A DNA stretch of 64,000 bases. It comes from Citrifermentans bremense R1. GTDB lineage: Bacteria > Desulfobacterota > Desulfuromonadia > Geobacterales > Geobacteraceae. The notes beneath the pieces were generated by a model that was given only the letters and a program-made list of their open reading frames with translations, was not told where the DNA came from and searched no databases. A program made the position numbers and the translations under genes. Location: assembly GCF_000426865.1 (NCBI RefSeq), contig NZ_AUGE01000007.1, forward strand, positions 102,184 through 166,183, written 5' to 3'. Of the stretch, positions 10,502 to 19,046 are shown in pieces (within the stretch, counting starts at the first letter, position 1; each line of letters begins with the position of its first letter).

Positions 10502-11671
10502 TTACCGGTCTATTTCGCCAAGAACGATGTCGAGCGTTCCGATTACAGCCACGAGGTCCGCGATCATCGAGCCTTTGGCCATCTTCTCGATGGCGCCCAG
10601 GTTCACGAATGAGGGGGGACGCACCCTCATGCGGTACGGCTTGGAGCCGCCGTCGGAAACCATGTAGTAGCCGAGTTCCCCTTTCGGGTTCTCAACCCCC
10701 TGGTAAACCTCCCCTTCAGGAACAGGGAAGCCTTCGGAAGCGATCTTGAAGTGATGGATCAGCCCCTCGATGGAGTTGTAGACGCTCTCTTTCGGCGGGT
10801 AGCAGACCTGCGGCGCATCGGCCAGAACCGGTCCGGGCTTCAGGCGCTTCATGGCCTGGTCGATGATCTTCACTGCCTCGCGCATCTCCACCAGGCGGAC
10901 CTTGTAGCGGTCGAAGGTGTCGCAGTTCTCGCCGACCGGCACCTTGAAGTCGTACTTCTCGTAGCCGGAGTAGGGGAGGTCGCGCCTGAGGTCGAAGTCG
11001 ACGCCGGAGCCCCTGAGGGCCGGGCCGGAGATGCCGAAGTCGATGGCGTCCTCCGCGGAGATGACACCGTTGCCGATGGTCCTCTGCAGCCAGATGGTGT
11101 TCTTGGTGAGAAGCCCCTCGTAGGTGTCGAAGTGACCCGGGAAGGTGTCCACGATCTCCTGGACCGCGCTCTCGAAGCCGGCCGGCAGGTCGCGGGAGAG
11201 CCCGCCCACGCGGAAGTAGTTCGAGGTCATCCTGGCGCCGGAGACCATCTCGTACAGCTCCATGATCTTCTCGCGCTCGCGGAAGGCGTAGATGAAGACG
11301 GTCATGGCGCCGATGTCGAGGGCGTGGCAGGCAATCCAGACCAGGTGGCTCTTCAGACGGGTAAGCTCCGCCATGATGACGCGGATGGTCTCAGCCCGCT
11401 CGGGAACCTCGATGCCGAGGAGCTTCTCCACGGCCAGCACGTATCCCAGGTTGTTGTGCATAGGCGCCAGGTAATCCATGCGGTCGGTAAGCGGCAGCGC
11501 CTGGTGGTAGGTGCGGTGCTCGGAGAGCTTCTCGATGCCCCGGTGCAGGTAGCCGATGTGGGGAGTAATCTTCTGTATCACCTCGCCGTCCAGCTCTACT
11601 ACGAGCCTGAGAACGCCGTGGGTACTGGGGTGCTGGGGCCCCATGTTCAGTGTCATTATTTCGCTAGCCAT
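10502..11671 (-). CDS. nuoD: NADH-quinone oxidoreductase subunit D
   Basis: The 49-kDa type subunit that forms the quinone-reduction chamber together with NuoB. It has 389 residues and starts MASEIMTLNMGPQHPSTHG, with the conserved GPQHPSTHG loop whose His contacts the quinone. The segments RGIEKLSEHRTY and KGELGYYMVSDGG also belong to the family. nuoC and nuoD are separate genes here, unlike the fused form in E. coli. It ends with the DIVLGEIDR tail typical of NuoD. Confidence 0.98.
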   Translation of the reverse strand: MASEIMTLNMGPQHPSTHGVLRLVVELDGEVIQKITPHIGYLHRGIEKLSEHRTYHQALPLTDRMDYLAPMHNNLGYVLAVEKLLGIEVPERAETIRVIMAELTRLKSHLVWIACHALDIGAMTVFIYAFREREKIMELYEMVSGARMTSNYFRVGGLSRDLPAGFESAVQEIVDTFPGHFDTYEGLLTKNTIWLQRTIGNGVISAEDAIDFGISGPALRGSGVDFDLRRDLPYSGYEKYDFKVPVGENCDTFDRYKVRLVEMREAVKIIDQAMKRLKPGPVLADAPQVCYPPKESVYNSIEGLIHHFKIASEGFPVPEGEVYQGVENPKGELGYYMVSDGGSKPYRMRVRPPSFVNLGAIEKMAKGSMIADLVAVIGTLDIVLGEIDR

Positions 11672-11716
11672 TGATCGCCTCTATTTTTTGGAGATGGAAA
11701 TCGTCCTGGTTTGTGA

Positions 11717-12202
11717 CTAAGACAGCCGCCCCTTGTACGGTTCGCGGTCCGGTCCCTGCAGCGGGTAATCTTTCCTGAGGGGATGCCCCACCCAGTCGTC
11801 GGTCATCAGGATGCGCACCAGATTCGGGTGGTTCTTGAAGTCGACGCCGAACAGGTCGTAGGCCTCGCGCTCCAGCCAGTTGGCGGAGTTCCAGAGTGCG
11901 GTGGCGGAATCGATGGAGCAGTCCGCCTCGGTCACCGGCGCCTTCACCCTGATGCGATCCTTGTTCGGGATCGACATGAGGTGGTAGACCACCATGAAAC
12001 GCGGATCCTGGCCCAGGTAGTCGACGGCCGTGATGTCGGTCAGGAAGTTGTAGCGGAGGTCGTCCCTGAGGCACTTGAGCACCTCGAGGATGTTCTCTTT
12101 CTTCACGGTGACCGTCACCTCGCCCCGATATTCCTTGCAGTCGAGGAGGGCATTTGCGAAACGCTCTTTCAGTTTCACTACAGCGCGATTATTTTCTGCC
12201 AT
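11717..12202 (-). CDS. nuoC: NADH-quinone oxidoreductase subunit C
   Basis: The 30-kDa type subunit of the peripheral arm (161 residues). The family signature is visible as ERE-AYDLFGVDFKNHPNL near residues 112-130, followed by RILMTDDWVGHPLRKDYPL near 131-149. The start at ATG 12202 follows an AGGTAAGG stretch. It lies 33 bases downstream of nuoB and 45 upstream of nuoD in the operon. Confidence 0.97.
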   Translation of the reverse strand: MAENNRAVVKLKERFANALLDCKEYRGEVTVTVKKENILEVLKCLRDDLRYNFLTDITAVDYLGQDPRFMVVYHLMSIPNKDRIRVKAPVTEADCSIDSATALWNSANWLEREAYDLFGVDFKNHPNLVRILMTDDWVGHPLRKDYPLQGPDREPYKGRLS

Positions 12203-12235
12203 GTCAGCCTTACCTTTCCCTTTGGTCGTTGTAGA

Positions 12236-12748
12236 TTAAGCAGCCGGTTCGAGTCTTTCGCCCAAGCCGATGGAAGAGCCGAAAGAGTTGCGCTCGTTGG
12301 CGATCTTCTCCTGGAGCTTCATAAGGCCGTAGAGGAGTGCCTCCGGACGCGGCGGGCAGCCCGGGATGTAGACGTCGACCGGAAGCGCCTCGTCGATGCC
12401 CTGCACGACGGAGTAGGTGTCGAAGACGCCGCCGGAGCAGGCGCAGGCGCCCATGGCGACCACCCACTTCGGTTCGGGCATCTGCTCATACACCGTTTTG
12501 ATGACCGGAAGCATCTTCTTGGTCACGGTGCCGGCGATGATGATGCAGTCTGCCTGGCGGGGTGAGGCGCGGAAGATGATACCGAAACGGTCCAGGTCAT
12601 GCTTGGCCGCACCGGTCGCCATCATCTCGATCGCGCAGCAGGCAAGACCAAAGGTCATCGGCCAGATGGAGGACTTCCTGGCCCAGTTGACCAGGCTGTC
12701 GAGGGAAGTCGTGATGATATTTTCGCCAAGCGGCTGATCTACTCCCAT
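12236..12748 (-). CDS. nuoB: NADH-quinone oxidoreductase subunit B
   Basis: Carries the terminal 4Fe-4S cluster N2 that reduces quinone. The likely ligands are Cys 37 and 38 (GLACCAIEM), Cys 102 (MGACACSGG) and Cys 131 ([11 protein letters not shown]). The start is ATG 12748, giving 170 residues. This ATG overlaps the last ten bases of nuoA, a sign of translational coupling. The frame is open further upstream but only as antisense-like reading through nuoA. Confidence 0.98.
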   Translation of the reverse strand: MGVDQPLGENIITTSLDSLVNWARKSSIWPMTFGLACCAIEMMATGAAKHDLDRFGIIFRASPRQADCIIIAGTVTKKMLPVIKTVYEQMPEPKWVVAMGACACSGGVFDTYSVVQGIDEALPVDVYIPGCPPRPEALLYGLMKLQEKIANERNSFGSSIGLGERLEPAA

Positions 12749-13095
12749 TCCAGTGCTCCTTTTTTCCAAACGTATACGTATCCTACGAAGAGGATGACTA
12801 TGAAGACCCCCATCTCGATGAGGCCGAACATGCCGAGCCTCTTGAAGAGGACTGCCCAGGGGTACAAGAAGACCGCCTCGATGTCGAACAGGATGAAGAG
12901 CATCGCGATCAGGTAGAACTTGATCGAGAAACGCTCCCTTGCGCTGCCGACAGGCTCGCAACCGCACTCGTAAGGTGCAAGCTTCACGGTGGACGGTTTC
13001 TTCTGGCCGATCAGGGTGGAGAAGACCACCGAGCCCAGGCCGAACAACACCGCTATGACAACCAGCACCAAGATTGGCAGATAAGCACCAAGCAT
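12739..13095 (-). CDS. nuoA: NADH-quinone oxidoreductase subunit A
   Basis: First gene of the nuo operon, encoding a three-helix membrane subunit of complex I (118 residues). Visible family features are the [11 protein letters not shown] loop (about residues 40-50), whose Cys region lies near the quinone cavity, and [26 protein letters not shown], which includes the conserved acidic FDIE. It ends four codons into the nuoB start. The promoter region is described separately. Confidence 0.97.
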   Translation of the reverse strand: MLGAYLPILVLVVIAVLFGLGSVVFSTLIGQKKPSTVKLAPYECGCEPVGSARERFSIKFYLIAMLFILFDIEAVFLYPWAVLFKRLGMFGLIEMGVFIVILFVGYVYVWKKGALEWE

Positions 13096-13152
13096 CCCTA
13101 TCCTCCCGTACTCCTAAGGTTTGTTATTTTGTTGCATGCACGCGGAAAAGCC

Positions 13153-13328
13153 GTATACTGCACACTCCTTGAGCGTCAAACCCCAAACTTTTTGTAACTT
13201 GCGAAAGGAGACGGCGTCAAAAAGGTATACTGTATACAACATCGGGTCAGAAAATTATTTCATTTCCCCCACTTTGTCAAGCACAAATTATCTTGAAATC
13301 TTTGCCTCATTCCGCAGAAACCGTATAC
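13153..13328 (-). promoter_or_regulatory. nuo operon promoter with GTATAC operator-like sites
   Basis: On the minus strand TTGACA (13275-13280) is followed by a 17-base spacer and TAATTT (13252-13257), a good sigma-70-like promoter with a start near 13245. Two GTATAC hexamers separated by one base (13225-13230 and 13232-13237) sit at about +8 to +20. Another lies at about +90 (13153-13158) and one at about -80 (13323-13328). Similar sites flank both atp promoters, so a common repressor is plausible. In Geobacter, HgtR is known to repress energy-generation genes, but linking these sites to it is inference. Confidence 0.6.
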
Positions 13329-13407
13329 TTTCCCGCGCACATGACTCATTAGGAAGCCTCCCTTTCGACGCTAATCGAGAACCTCCCTCCCAAAACTTTT
13401 TAATTTC

Positions 13408-13437
13408 TTGACAGATAAGCCGGGCGCGTGCTACCAA
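13408..13437 (+). promoter_or_regulatory. Possible hemL promoter
   Basis: TTGACA at 13408-13413 is followed after 18 bases by TACCAA (13432-13437), which matches only half of the -10 consensus. It lies about 50 bases before the hemL start codon. The rest of the 388-bp nuoA-hemL spacer holds the nuo promoter and the GTATAC sites, and I see nothing else in it. Confidence 0.4.
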
Positions 13438-13483
13438 ACAGCCCATTATTTGTCAATTAACAGCGAGTTAGGAGAATCAGCCC

Positions 13484-14767
13484 ATGCAAAACAGCCGCTC
13501 GACCAAACTCTTTCAGCAGGCGCTTCAGTCCATCCCCGGCGGCGTCAACAGCCCGGTGCGCGCCTTCAGGTCCGTTGGCTCCGATCCGCTCTTCATCAAA
13601 AAGGCCGCAGGCCCCCGCATCTATGATGAAGACGGCAACGCCTTCATCGACTACGTTGGCTCCTGGGGCCCGATGATCCTGGGGCACTGCCACCCGCAGG
13701 TGGTTGCCGCCATCAAGGCCGCCGTCGACAACGGCGCCAGCTTCGGCGCACCGACCGAGCTCGAGATCACCCTGGCCGAGATGGTGATCGACGCGGTCCC
13801 CTCCATCGAGATGGTGCGCATGGTGAGCTCCGGTACCGAGGCGACCATGAGCGCCATCCGGCTCGCCCGCGGCTACACCGGTCGCGACAACATCCTGAAG
13901 TTCTCCGGCTGCTACCACGGCCACTCCGATGCGCTTTTGGTCAAAGCCGGATCCGGCGCCGCCACCTTCGGCGTGCCCGACTCTCCCGGCGTTCCCGCCG
14001 ACCTCGCCAAGCACACGCTGACCGCGATCTACAACGACCTGGACTCGGTCCGGGCGCTGGTGGCGGCCAACAAGGGGAGCATCGCCTGCATCATCGTGGA
14101 ACCTGTGGCTGGCAACATGGGGACCGTCCCCCCCAAGGAAGGATTCCTGGAAGGGCTTAGGAGCATCTGCAGCGAGGAAGGGATCGTACTGATCTTCGAC
14201 GAGGTGATGTCCGGCTTCAGGGTTGCCTACGGCGGCGTTCAGGAACTCTATGGCGTGACCCCCGACATGACCACCCTGGGCAAGATCATCGGCGGCGGGT
14301 TGCCGGTGGGGGCGTTCGGCGGGAAAAAAGAAATCATGTCGCTTCTTTCACCGGCAGGTGGAGTCTATCAGGCCGGAACCCTCTCTGGCAACCCCCTGGC
14401 CATGACCGCCGGCATCGAGACCTTGAAGCTCCTCAAACAGCCCGGGTTCTACCAGAAGCTGGAAGAAAAGAGCGCCTTCGTGGCGGAGGGGATCGCCAAG
14501 GCCGCCAAGGACGCCGGCTTCCCGATCTACTCCACCCGGGTAGGCTCGATGTTCTGCGCCTTTTTCTCCAAGGATCCGGTCTACGACTGGGACAGCGCCG
14601 CCAAGTGCGACACCAAGGCCTTCGCCGCCTACTTCAAGGCGATGCTGAATGAAGGCATTTACCTCGCGCCTTCGCAGTTCGAGACCGCTTTCGTCGGCAT
14701 CTCCCACAGCACTGAGGATCTGGAGCAGACCATCGCAGCCGCCGCCAAGTGTTTCAAGGCGCTGTAG
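13484..14767 (+). CDS. hemL: Glutamate-1-semialdehyde 2,1-aminomutase
   Basis: PLP enzyme that converts glutamate-1-semialdehyde to 5-aminolevulinate, the C5-pathway entry to tetrapyrroles, which matters for a cytochrome-rich cell. The 427 residues match the family length. Visible motifs are [11 protein letters not shown] at 19-29, [16 protein letters not shown] near 120, and the PLP lysine Lys267 in [15 protein letters not shown]. The start ATG 13484 follows a TTAGGAG site. The gene stands alone, divergent from the nuo operon, and is closed by a terminator. Confidence 0.98.
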   Translation: MQNSRSTKLFQQALQSIPGGVNSPVRAFRSVGSDPLFIKKAAGPRIYDEDGNAFIDYVGSWGPMILGHCHPQVVAAIKAAVDNGASFGAPTELEITLAEMVIDAVPSIEMVRMVSSGTEATMSAIRLARGYTGRDNILKFSGCYHGHSDALLVKAGSGAATFGVPDSPGVPADLAKHTLTAIYNDLDSVRALVAANKGSIACIIVEPVAGNMGTVPPKEGFLEGLRSICSEEGIVLIFDEVMSGFRVAYGGVQELYGVTPDMTTLGKIIGGGLPVGAFGGKKEIMSLLSPAGGVYQAGTLSGNPLAMTAGIETLKLLKQPGFYQKLEEKSAFVAEGIAKAAKDAGFPIYSTRVGSMFCAFFSKDPVYDWDSAAKCDTKAFAAYFKAMLNEGIYLAPSQFETAFVGISHSTEDLEQTIAAAAKCFKAL

Positions 14768-14867
14768 CGGGAATTGGCATTAGCACTGGCCCAGGGGATG
14801 CGACAGCATAGGCTCCCCTCACCGCGCTAATGCGCCCCGTTCCGCCTCAGATTGTTTATTAATTAAG

Positions 14868-14905
14868 AAGGGCGCCCAGCTTGGCTGCGGCGCCCTTGTT
14901 TTTTG
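14868..14905 (+). terminator. Rho-independent terminator after hemL
   Basis: The nine-base stem AAGGGCGCC/GGCGCCCTT, with a 12-base loop, is followed by GTTTTTTG. It lies 100 bases past the hemL stop and just before the convergent gene at 14923. Confidence 0.85.
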
Positions 14906-14922
14906 CCTCTTCCGCTCTTTCA

Positions 14923-15960
14923 TCACCCGGTCATGATCCTTTTCCTGAGTGAAAGCATCTCGAAGCTCAACTCTGCCATCACGGCGACCCGTTGCAGCTC
15001 GAAGACCCCACCGCCGAGTCTCCCCCTCTGATCGCTGGCGCAGATAACCCCCACCACATGCCCGCCAAGCGCCACGGGCACCAGCAGTGCCGCCCCGGGC
15101 ACCGCCCCCCCCATCGCACTTAGCAACACCCCATCGCCCTGGTCCGGCCCTAGCTCCCCTAGAAAGAGCCGTCTTTCCTCCACCACCCGTTTCACCTGCC
15201 TCATTTCCGCCACCGCCGCGGCAAAATACGGGAAGCCTTTCACGGGTGCACCGGCATCAACTGCCTGGACCCCGTGCGCGCACCCCCCTTTCAGCCTCAG
15301 GAAGGCACCCCGGTCGAATTCCCCCGCCAAATAGGACAGTACTCCCTGGACAACCTCGGATTCGCCAACGGCTTTTGCCAGCCGCTGGGACAGATCCTCC
15401 AGGCTGACCCGCTCCGAAAAATGGCGAACGGCGCCGCCATCCCAGGCGGGGTCCGCACTCCCCCTCTCGGCGAGGGTGGCGGCGAAGCGGCTCCTAGCAC
15501 CTCCCTCAACAGGGATGTAGCGCATGGGGCGCTTCACTCCGAAGATACGCTCCAACGCGATGCTCAGCCGGAGTTCGGAGCAGACCCTTGGGATGATGAC
15601 CATCCCGGTAACGAAAGCGATGTCTTCGAGCGCCTTGAAATCCGAAGGCTTCGTCATGGCCACGGTGAGCCGCTTGCCGTCCAGGGCGAGGGGGAGCACA
15701 CGATAGCGCTGCACCAGCTCAAGCGGGAACATCCTCACTAGGGATTCCGGAATGGAGCCGAGTTCGGAGGGGTGGGCGCAGGGTACGCCGAGCTGTTCGC
15801 TCAATACGTGCGCCAATTCTTCCTCTTCGACGAACCCCATCTCCACGAGATTTGTCCCGAGCCTGCCGCCATAGATGGACTGCGCGTTAAGAACCTGCTC
15901 CAGTTGGTCCTCGGTCAGGGTTCCAACTTTCAGCAACATCTCGCCAAGCCGTGCCGACAT
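14923..15960 (-). CDS. Stand-alone MshEN-domain (c-di-GMP-binding) protein with GAF-like C-terminus
   Basis: A 345-residue soluble protein related to the N-terminal domain of GspE/PilB/MshE ATPases. Residues 4-27 and 33-56 each fit the 24-residue RLG...L...L..Q motif of MshEN domains, separated by the canonical five residues. In MshE this pair binds cyclic di-GMP. Residues about 65-150 continue the type II/IV secretion N-domain. There is no Walker A motif, so it is not an ATPase. The C-terminal ~120 residues (AALLVPVALGGHVVGVICAS near 290) look like a GAF-type fold. It probably acts as a c-di-GMP-responsive adaptor. The partner is unknown. Confidence 0.75.
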   Translation of the reverse strand: MSARLGEMLLKVGTLTEDQLEQVLNAQSIYGGRLGTNLVEMGFVEEEELAHVLSEQLGVPCAHPSELGSIPESLVRMFPLELVQRYRVLPLALDGKRLTVAMTKPSDFKALEDIAFVTGMVIIPRVCSELRLSIALERIFGVKRPMRYIPVEGGARSRFAATLAERGSADPAWDGGAVRHFSERVSLEDLSQRLAKAVGESEVVQGVLSYLAGEFDRGAFLRLKGGCAHGVQAVDAGAPVKGFPYFAAAVAEMRQVKRVVEERRLFLGELGPDQGDGVLLSAMGGAVPGAALLVPVALGGHVVGVICASDQRGRLGGGVFELQRVAVMAELSFEMLSLRKRIMTG

Positions 15961-16269
15961 GTGACACCCCCTCGGTGAAGAAGAGTTTTAAAGGAATGGA
16001 AACAGCCGCAAAGCGGGCCCAATGCCAAATTAAACAATTCACATATTCTACCCAGCGAGCCCCCAGCCGCAACCGCATAAGCGTCACCCAGACGGGCTCA
16101 GGCGCTGGCCACCTCCCCTGTCGCAGCGAAACCACGATAGTGTCCTAGGCGTCAGGGCGGCTACCTGCAAAGCTGGTAAAATGAGCCGCAGCGCCCGAGG
16201 GAAGCGAGCAGACAGGGCGTGACACCGCGATAAATCATTATTTTTGTTGACTGGATAAACAGGAATTTA

Positions 16270-16330
16270 TTGACATTGCCACCGCTACCGTGCTATTTAG
16301 CCTTGGTTTTCCTACCCGCAGTTTGTATAC
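16270..16330 (+). promoter_or_regulatory. atpZIBE promoter with GTATAC site
   Basis: TTGACA (16270-16275), an 18-base spacer and TATTTA (16294-16299) predict a start near 16306. GTATAC at 16325-16330 lies at about +20, between start site and gene, as at the nuo promoter. The rest of the 388-bp spacer (15961-16269) includes a GC-rich, probably structured stretch at about 16080-16225 that I could not assign to a known RNA family. Confidence 0.6.
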
Positions 16331-16348
16331 GGGAAAGAGAGCGACGAC

Positions 16349-16591
16349 ATGGATGAAGACAAGAAGGACCTGCTTAGAACGCTCGGGATGGTCTCCACGA
16401 TGGGAATTTCCTTCGCGGTCGCCATCATCATCGGCGTGTTCGCCGGACTGAAACTGGACGAGTGGTTCGGGACCAAGCCCTGGTTTTTCTACATTTTCCT
16501 TTTCTTCGGTATTGCGGCAGGTTTCCGCAACATTTTCATACTAGCGGGAAAAGAACTGCGCGATGACCGGGACGAGACTAAACGAAAGTAA
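16349..16591 (+). CDS. atpZ: AtpZ/ATP synthase-associated small membrane protein
   Basis: An 80-residue protein of the AtpZ (ATPase gene 1) family, with two transmembrane helices (about 17-36 and 44-63) and charged ends. Family members accompany F1Fo operons, and some have been linked to ion transport or c-ring assembly. The start ATG 16349 follows GAAAGAGAG. Its last 29 bases overlap atpI, so the two are translationally coupled. The assignment rests on length, helix pattern and context. Confidence 0.85.
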   Translation: MDEDKKDLLRTLGMVSTMGISFAVAIIIGVFAGLKLDEWFGTKPWFFYIFLFFGIAAGFRNIFILAGKELRDDRDETKRK

Positions 16592-16949
16592 CCTCTTCGC
16601 CTGGCTGGTCGGGGGAAGCCTTGTGGTGAGCGCCGTTGCGGGTGCTGGCTGCGCGCTTTTAATCTCCGGCAAGTTCGGCGGGTCCCTCTTCATCGGGGGG
16701 GTGCTCGCCACGGCCAACTTCCTCTGGATGAGAAGAGGAGTGGAAGCGGCGCTTCAGCTGCAACCCAGGAATGCCTCGCGCTTCGCCGTGCTGCGTTACC
16801 TGTTGAGACTAGCCGTGATGGCGGTCTTGCTGTATCTGCTGATCGTTCGGCTCGGGGTCGACATCTTCGCCCTGCTGATCGGACTGTCGGTCCTGGTCCT
16901 GAACATAACGGTATTTTCAATATATTTGTCCACCCGTAAAGGAGGCTAG
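16563..16949 (+). CDS. atpI: ATP synthase protein I
   Basis: A 128-residue membrane protein with about four hydrophobic helices and a short basic tail (STRKGG), the AtpI pattern. The family helps assemble the c-ring of Fo. It starts inside the end of atpZ and ends five bases before atpB. Sequence conservation of AtpI is weak, so the call depends partly on its place directly before atpB. Confidence 0.85.
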   Translation: MTGTRLNESNLFAWLVGGSLVVSAVAGAGCALLISGKFGGSLFIGGVLATANFLWMRRGVEAALQLQPRNASRFAVLRYLLRLAVMAVLLYLLIVRLGVDIFALLIGLSVLVLNITVFSIYLSTRKGG

Positions 16950-16954
16950 CAGCA

Positions 16955-17644
16955 ATGGTTCATCCGTATCTATTCCTCAATTTTTTCCGCGAGTTGCTTC
17001 ATCCCCTCGGTTTTTCCGAGGCTGGAGCCGACGCCGTCGTCTATACCTGGCTGATCATGATCGGCCTGGTGGTCCTCTCCATCGCTGCCACCAAGCGGCT
17101 GCAGGCCGTTCCGTCCGGTCTCCAGAACTTCATGGAAGTCATCGTCGGGGGCATTGAGAACATGCTGGTGGAGACCATGGGCGAGCACGGCAAGCCGTTC
17201 TTCCCGCTGGTCGCAACCCTGGCGCTCTTCATCCTGGTGTCGAACCTGATCGGCATGATCCCGGGCTTCTTCCCGCCGACCGCCAACATCAACACCACTG
17301 CCGCCTGCGCGGTCGTTGTGTTCGTCACCACCCACATCGTCGGCGTCAAGCACCACGGCGCCGGCTACATCAAGCACTTTCTGGGCCCCATCGCCTGGCT
17401 CGCTCCGATGATGTTCTTCATCGAGGTGATCGGCCACCTGAGCCGCGTGATCTCCCTGACGCTGCGTCTCTTCGGTAACATGAACGGCCACGAGCTGGTC
17501 CTTATCATCTTCTTCGGCCTGGCTCCGTTCATAGTGCCCCTGCCGATGATGCTGATGGGCGTCCTGGTCTCCTTCATCCAGGCCTTCGTCTTCATGCTGC
17601 TGGCGATGATCTACATCCAAGGCTCGCTGGAGCACGCGCACTAA
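16955..17644 (+). CDS. atpB: ATP synthase Fo subunit a
   Basis: Membrane stator subunit that provides the proton half-channels next to the c-ring (229 residues). The essential arginine is Arg171 in [14 protein letters not shown]. Other family features are [14 protein letters not shown] (96-109) and the C-terminal helix [20 protein letters not shown]. The start ATG 16955 follows AAAGGAGG. A 135-base spacer with a long hairpin separates it from atpE. Confidence 0.98.
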   Translation: MVHPYLFLNFFRELLHPLGFSEAGADAVVYTWLIMIGLVVLSIAATKRLQAVPSGLQNFMEVIVGGIENMLVETMGEHGKPFFPLVATLALFILVSNLIGMIPGFFPPTANINTTAACAVVVFVTTHIVGVKHHGAGYIKHFLGPIAWLAPMMFFIEVIGHLSRVISLTLRLFGNMNGHELVLIIFFGLAPFIVPLPMMLMGVLVSFIQAFVFMLLAMIYIQGSLEHAH

Positions 17645-17727
17645 GAGGCAGATAAAGATAAAGATTGAGATTAAGAACACCCTCGATCTTTGTCCGGTTT
17701 CCTCAATCTTAGTCTTAATCTCAATCT
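17644..17727. repeat. Hairpin repeat in the atpB-atpE spacer
   Basis: A perfect 15-base inverted repeat (AGATTGAGATTAAGA at 17662-17676 with its complement at 17713-17727) can fold the atpB-atpE mRNA. Its left part, beginning at the atpB stop codon with AGAGGCAGAT, matches a second copy at 24015-24057 that likewise begins at a stop codon. It may set the high atpE-to-atpB expression ratio, but this is inference. Confidence 0.7.
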
Positions 17728-17779
17728 GATTTTTAATTCCTATACTGTTTAGGAAAAATTCGCAGCAAAGGAGAAACAA

Positions 17780-18055
17780 ATGGAATTCTTTACTATGTGT
17801 GTACTCGCAGCAGGCATCGGCATGGCTCTCGGCACCCTCGGCACCGGCATCGGTCAGGGTCTCGCAGTTAAGAGCGCAGTTGAAGGCACCTCCCGTAACC
17901 CCGGCGCATCCGGCAAGATCCTCACCACCATGATGATCGGTCTGGCGATGATCGAGTCCCTCGCTATCTACGCCCTGGTTGTCTGCCTCATCATCCTCTT
18001 CGCTAACCCCTACAAGGACATCGCCCTCGAACTGGCGAAATCCGTAGCGAAGTAA
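17780..18055 (+). CDS. atpE: ATP synthase Fo subunit c
   Basis: The proteolipid that forms the rotating ring (91 residues, two helices with a polar RNPG loop at about 39-42). The ion-binding carboxylate is Glu59 in helix 2 (GLAMIESLAIYA). Gln26 in helix 1 and Ser60 next to Glu59 recall sodium-binding c-subunits, although the following Thr of that signature is Leu61. The start ATG 17780 follows AAAGGAGAAAC. A terminator follows at 18074, so the operon ends here and the b and F1 genes are elsewhere (34.8-40.8 kb). Confidence 0.98.
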   Translation: MEFFTMCVLAAGIGMALGTLGTGIGQGLAVKSAVEGTSRNPGASGKILTTMMIGLAMIESLAIYALVVCLIILFANPYKDIALELAKSVAK

Positions 18056-18073
18056 TTTCTTCTTCGAAGAGAC

Positions 18074-18106
18074 AAAAAGGGCGTGCCGCAAGGCGCGCCC
18101 TTTTTT
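18074..18106 (+). terminator. Rho-independent terminator after atpE
   Basis: The stem AAAGGGCGTGCC/GGCGCGCCCTTT with a GCAA-type loop is followed by a run of T. It closes the atpZIBE operon 19 bases past the stop. Confidence 0.9.
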
Positions 18107-18210
18107 GTTGCCCTCCACCTTCGCTGAAGCTGCCTCGGACAAAAACCTGCCTGACCTCTGCCCGCCCCTGCGCCTTGACTTTTTCCGACCCGTGTGGAAT
18201 ATTCCAAACC

Positions 18211-18927
18211 ATGAAAATTCTTGCCGACATGCACACGCACACGCTCGCCTCAGGCCACGCCTACTCCACCATAAACGAACTCGCCCAGGCCGCTGCTCAG
18301 GCAGGTCTGCAGGGGCTGGCCATTACTGACCACGGCCCAAGCCTTCCGGGAGGGCCGCACCGCTACCACTTCAACGCCCTGCGCTTCGTACCGCAACGGA
18401 TAGGCGGGGTCCGCATCCTCCGCGGGGTCGAGGCCAATATCATGGACCACCAGGGGACGCTCGATCTCGATCAGCCCCTCCTGGAAGAGCTCGATTTCGT
18501 CATGGCCGGATTCCACGAGGACTGCGGCATCTGCGGACAGGACATAGACCGCAACACCCGCACGCTTCTGGCGGTGATGGAAAACCCCCGGGTCAAATGC
18601 ATCTCCCATCCGGGGAACCCCGTCTTCCCTCTGCGCTACGAAGAGATAGTAATGGGCGCGCTGGCCACCAGCACTGCCCTGGAGATCAACAATTCGTCAC
18701 TGATGTCGGTGAGCCGCAAAGGGAGCGTCGGGAACTGCAGCGAGATCGCCAGGCTTTGCGCGCAGCTCGGAGCCCCCATCATGGTGGGTAGCGATGCCCA
18801 TATCGCTCAGGGCGTCGGCATCTTCGGCGATGCGCTTAAACTGATAGCGGACGCAGGGGTGGCTGAGGGGCAGATAATCAACGCCTCCTGGCAGAGGCTT
18901 CTGGACTTCCTGCAGATCGAGGAATAG
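18211..18927 (+). CDS. PHP-domain phosphoesterase, YcdX-like
   Basis: A 238-residue metal-dependent hydrolase of the PHP family, most like the YcdX branch. Metal-binding motifs are visible: DMHTH near residue 6, ITDHGPSLP near 42, GFHEDCG near 106, CISHPGN near 131, EINNSS near 160 and GSDAH near 193. I prefer ATG 18211; the frame extends upstream to a TTG, but the PHP motif normally begins within ten residues of the N-terminus. The physiological substrate is unknown. The gene appears monocistronic. Confidence 0.85.
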   Translation: MKILADMHTHTLASGHAYSTINELAQAAAQAGLQGLAITDHGPSLPGGPHRYHFNALRFVPQRIGGVRILRGVEANIMDHQGTLDLDQPLLEELDFVMAGFHEDCGICGQDIDRNTRTLLAVMENPRVKCISHPGNPVFPLRYEEIVMGALATSTALEINNSSLMSVSRKGSVGNCSEIARLCAQLGAPIMVGSDAHIAQGVGIFGDALKLIADAGVAEGQIINASWQRLLDFLQIEE

Positions 18928-18960
18928 CCGTCCGAGGGTATATTCAAGCAATCACATAGA

Positions 18961-18995
18961 AAAAGGCTTTCCGGTAACTCGCCGGAAAGCCTTTT
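18961..18995. terminator. Bidirectional terminator between convergent genes
   Basis: A 14-base perfect stem, AAAAGGCTTTCCGG and its complement, with a seven-base loop. The A/T runs at both ends let it act for the PHP gene (+) and the EamA transporter gene (-). Confidence 0.85.
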
Positions 18996-19046
18996 CTGCT
19001 GCTGTCTCTTATCCCCTTCTTCCCTGAGGATGATTCAATTTCTGCT

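Noticed and set aside
16080..16225. Possible riboswitch or structured RNA upstream of atpZ
   Set aside because: The stretch is GC-rich with self-complementary parts, but I could not match it to the c-di-GMP, cobalamin or other riboswitch consensus on either strand.
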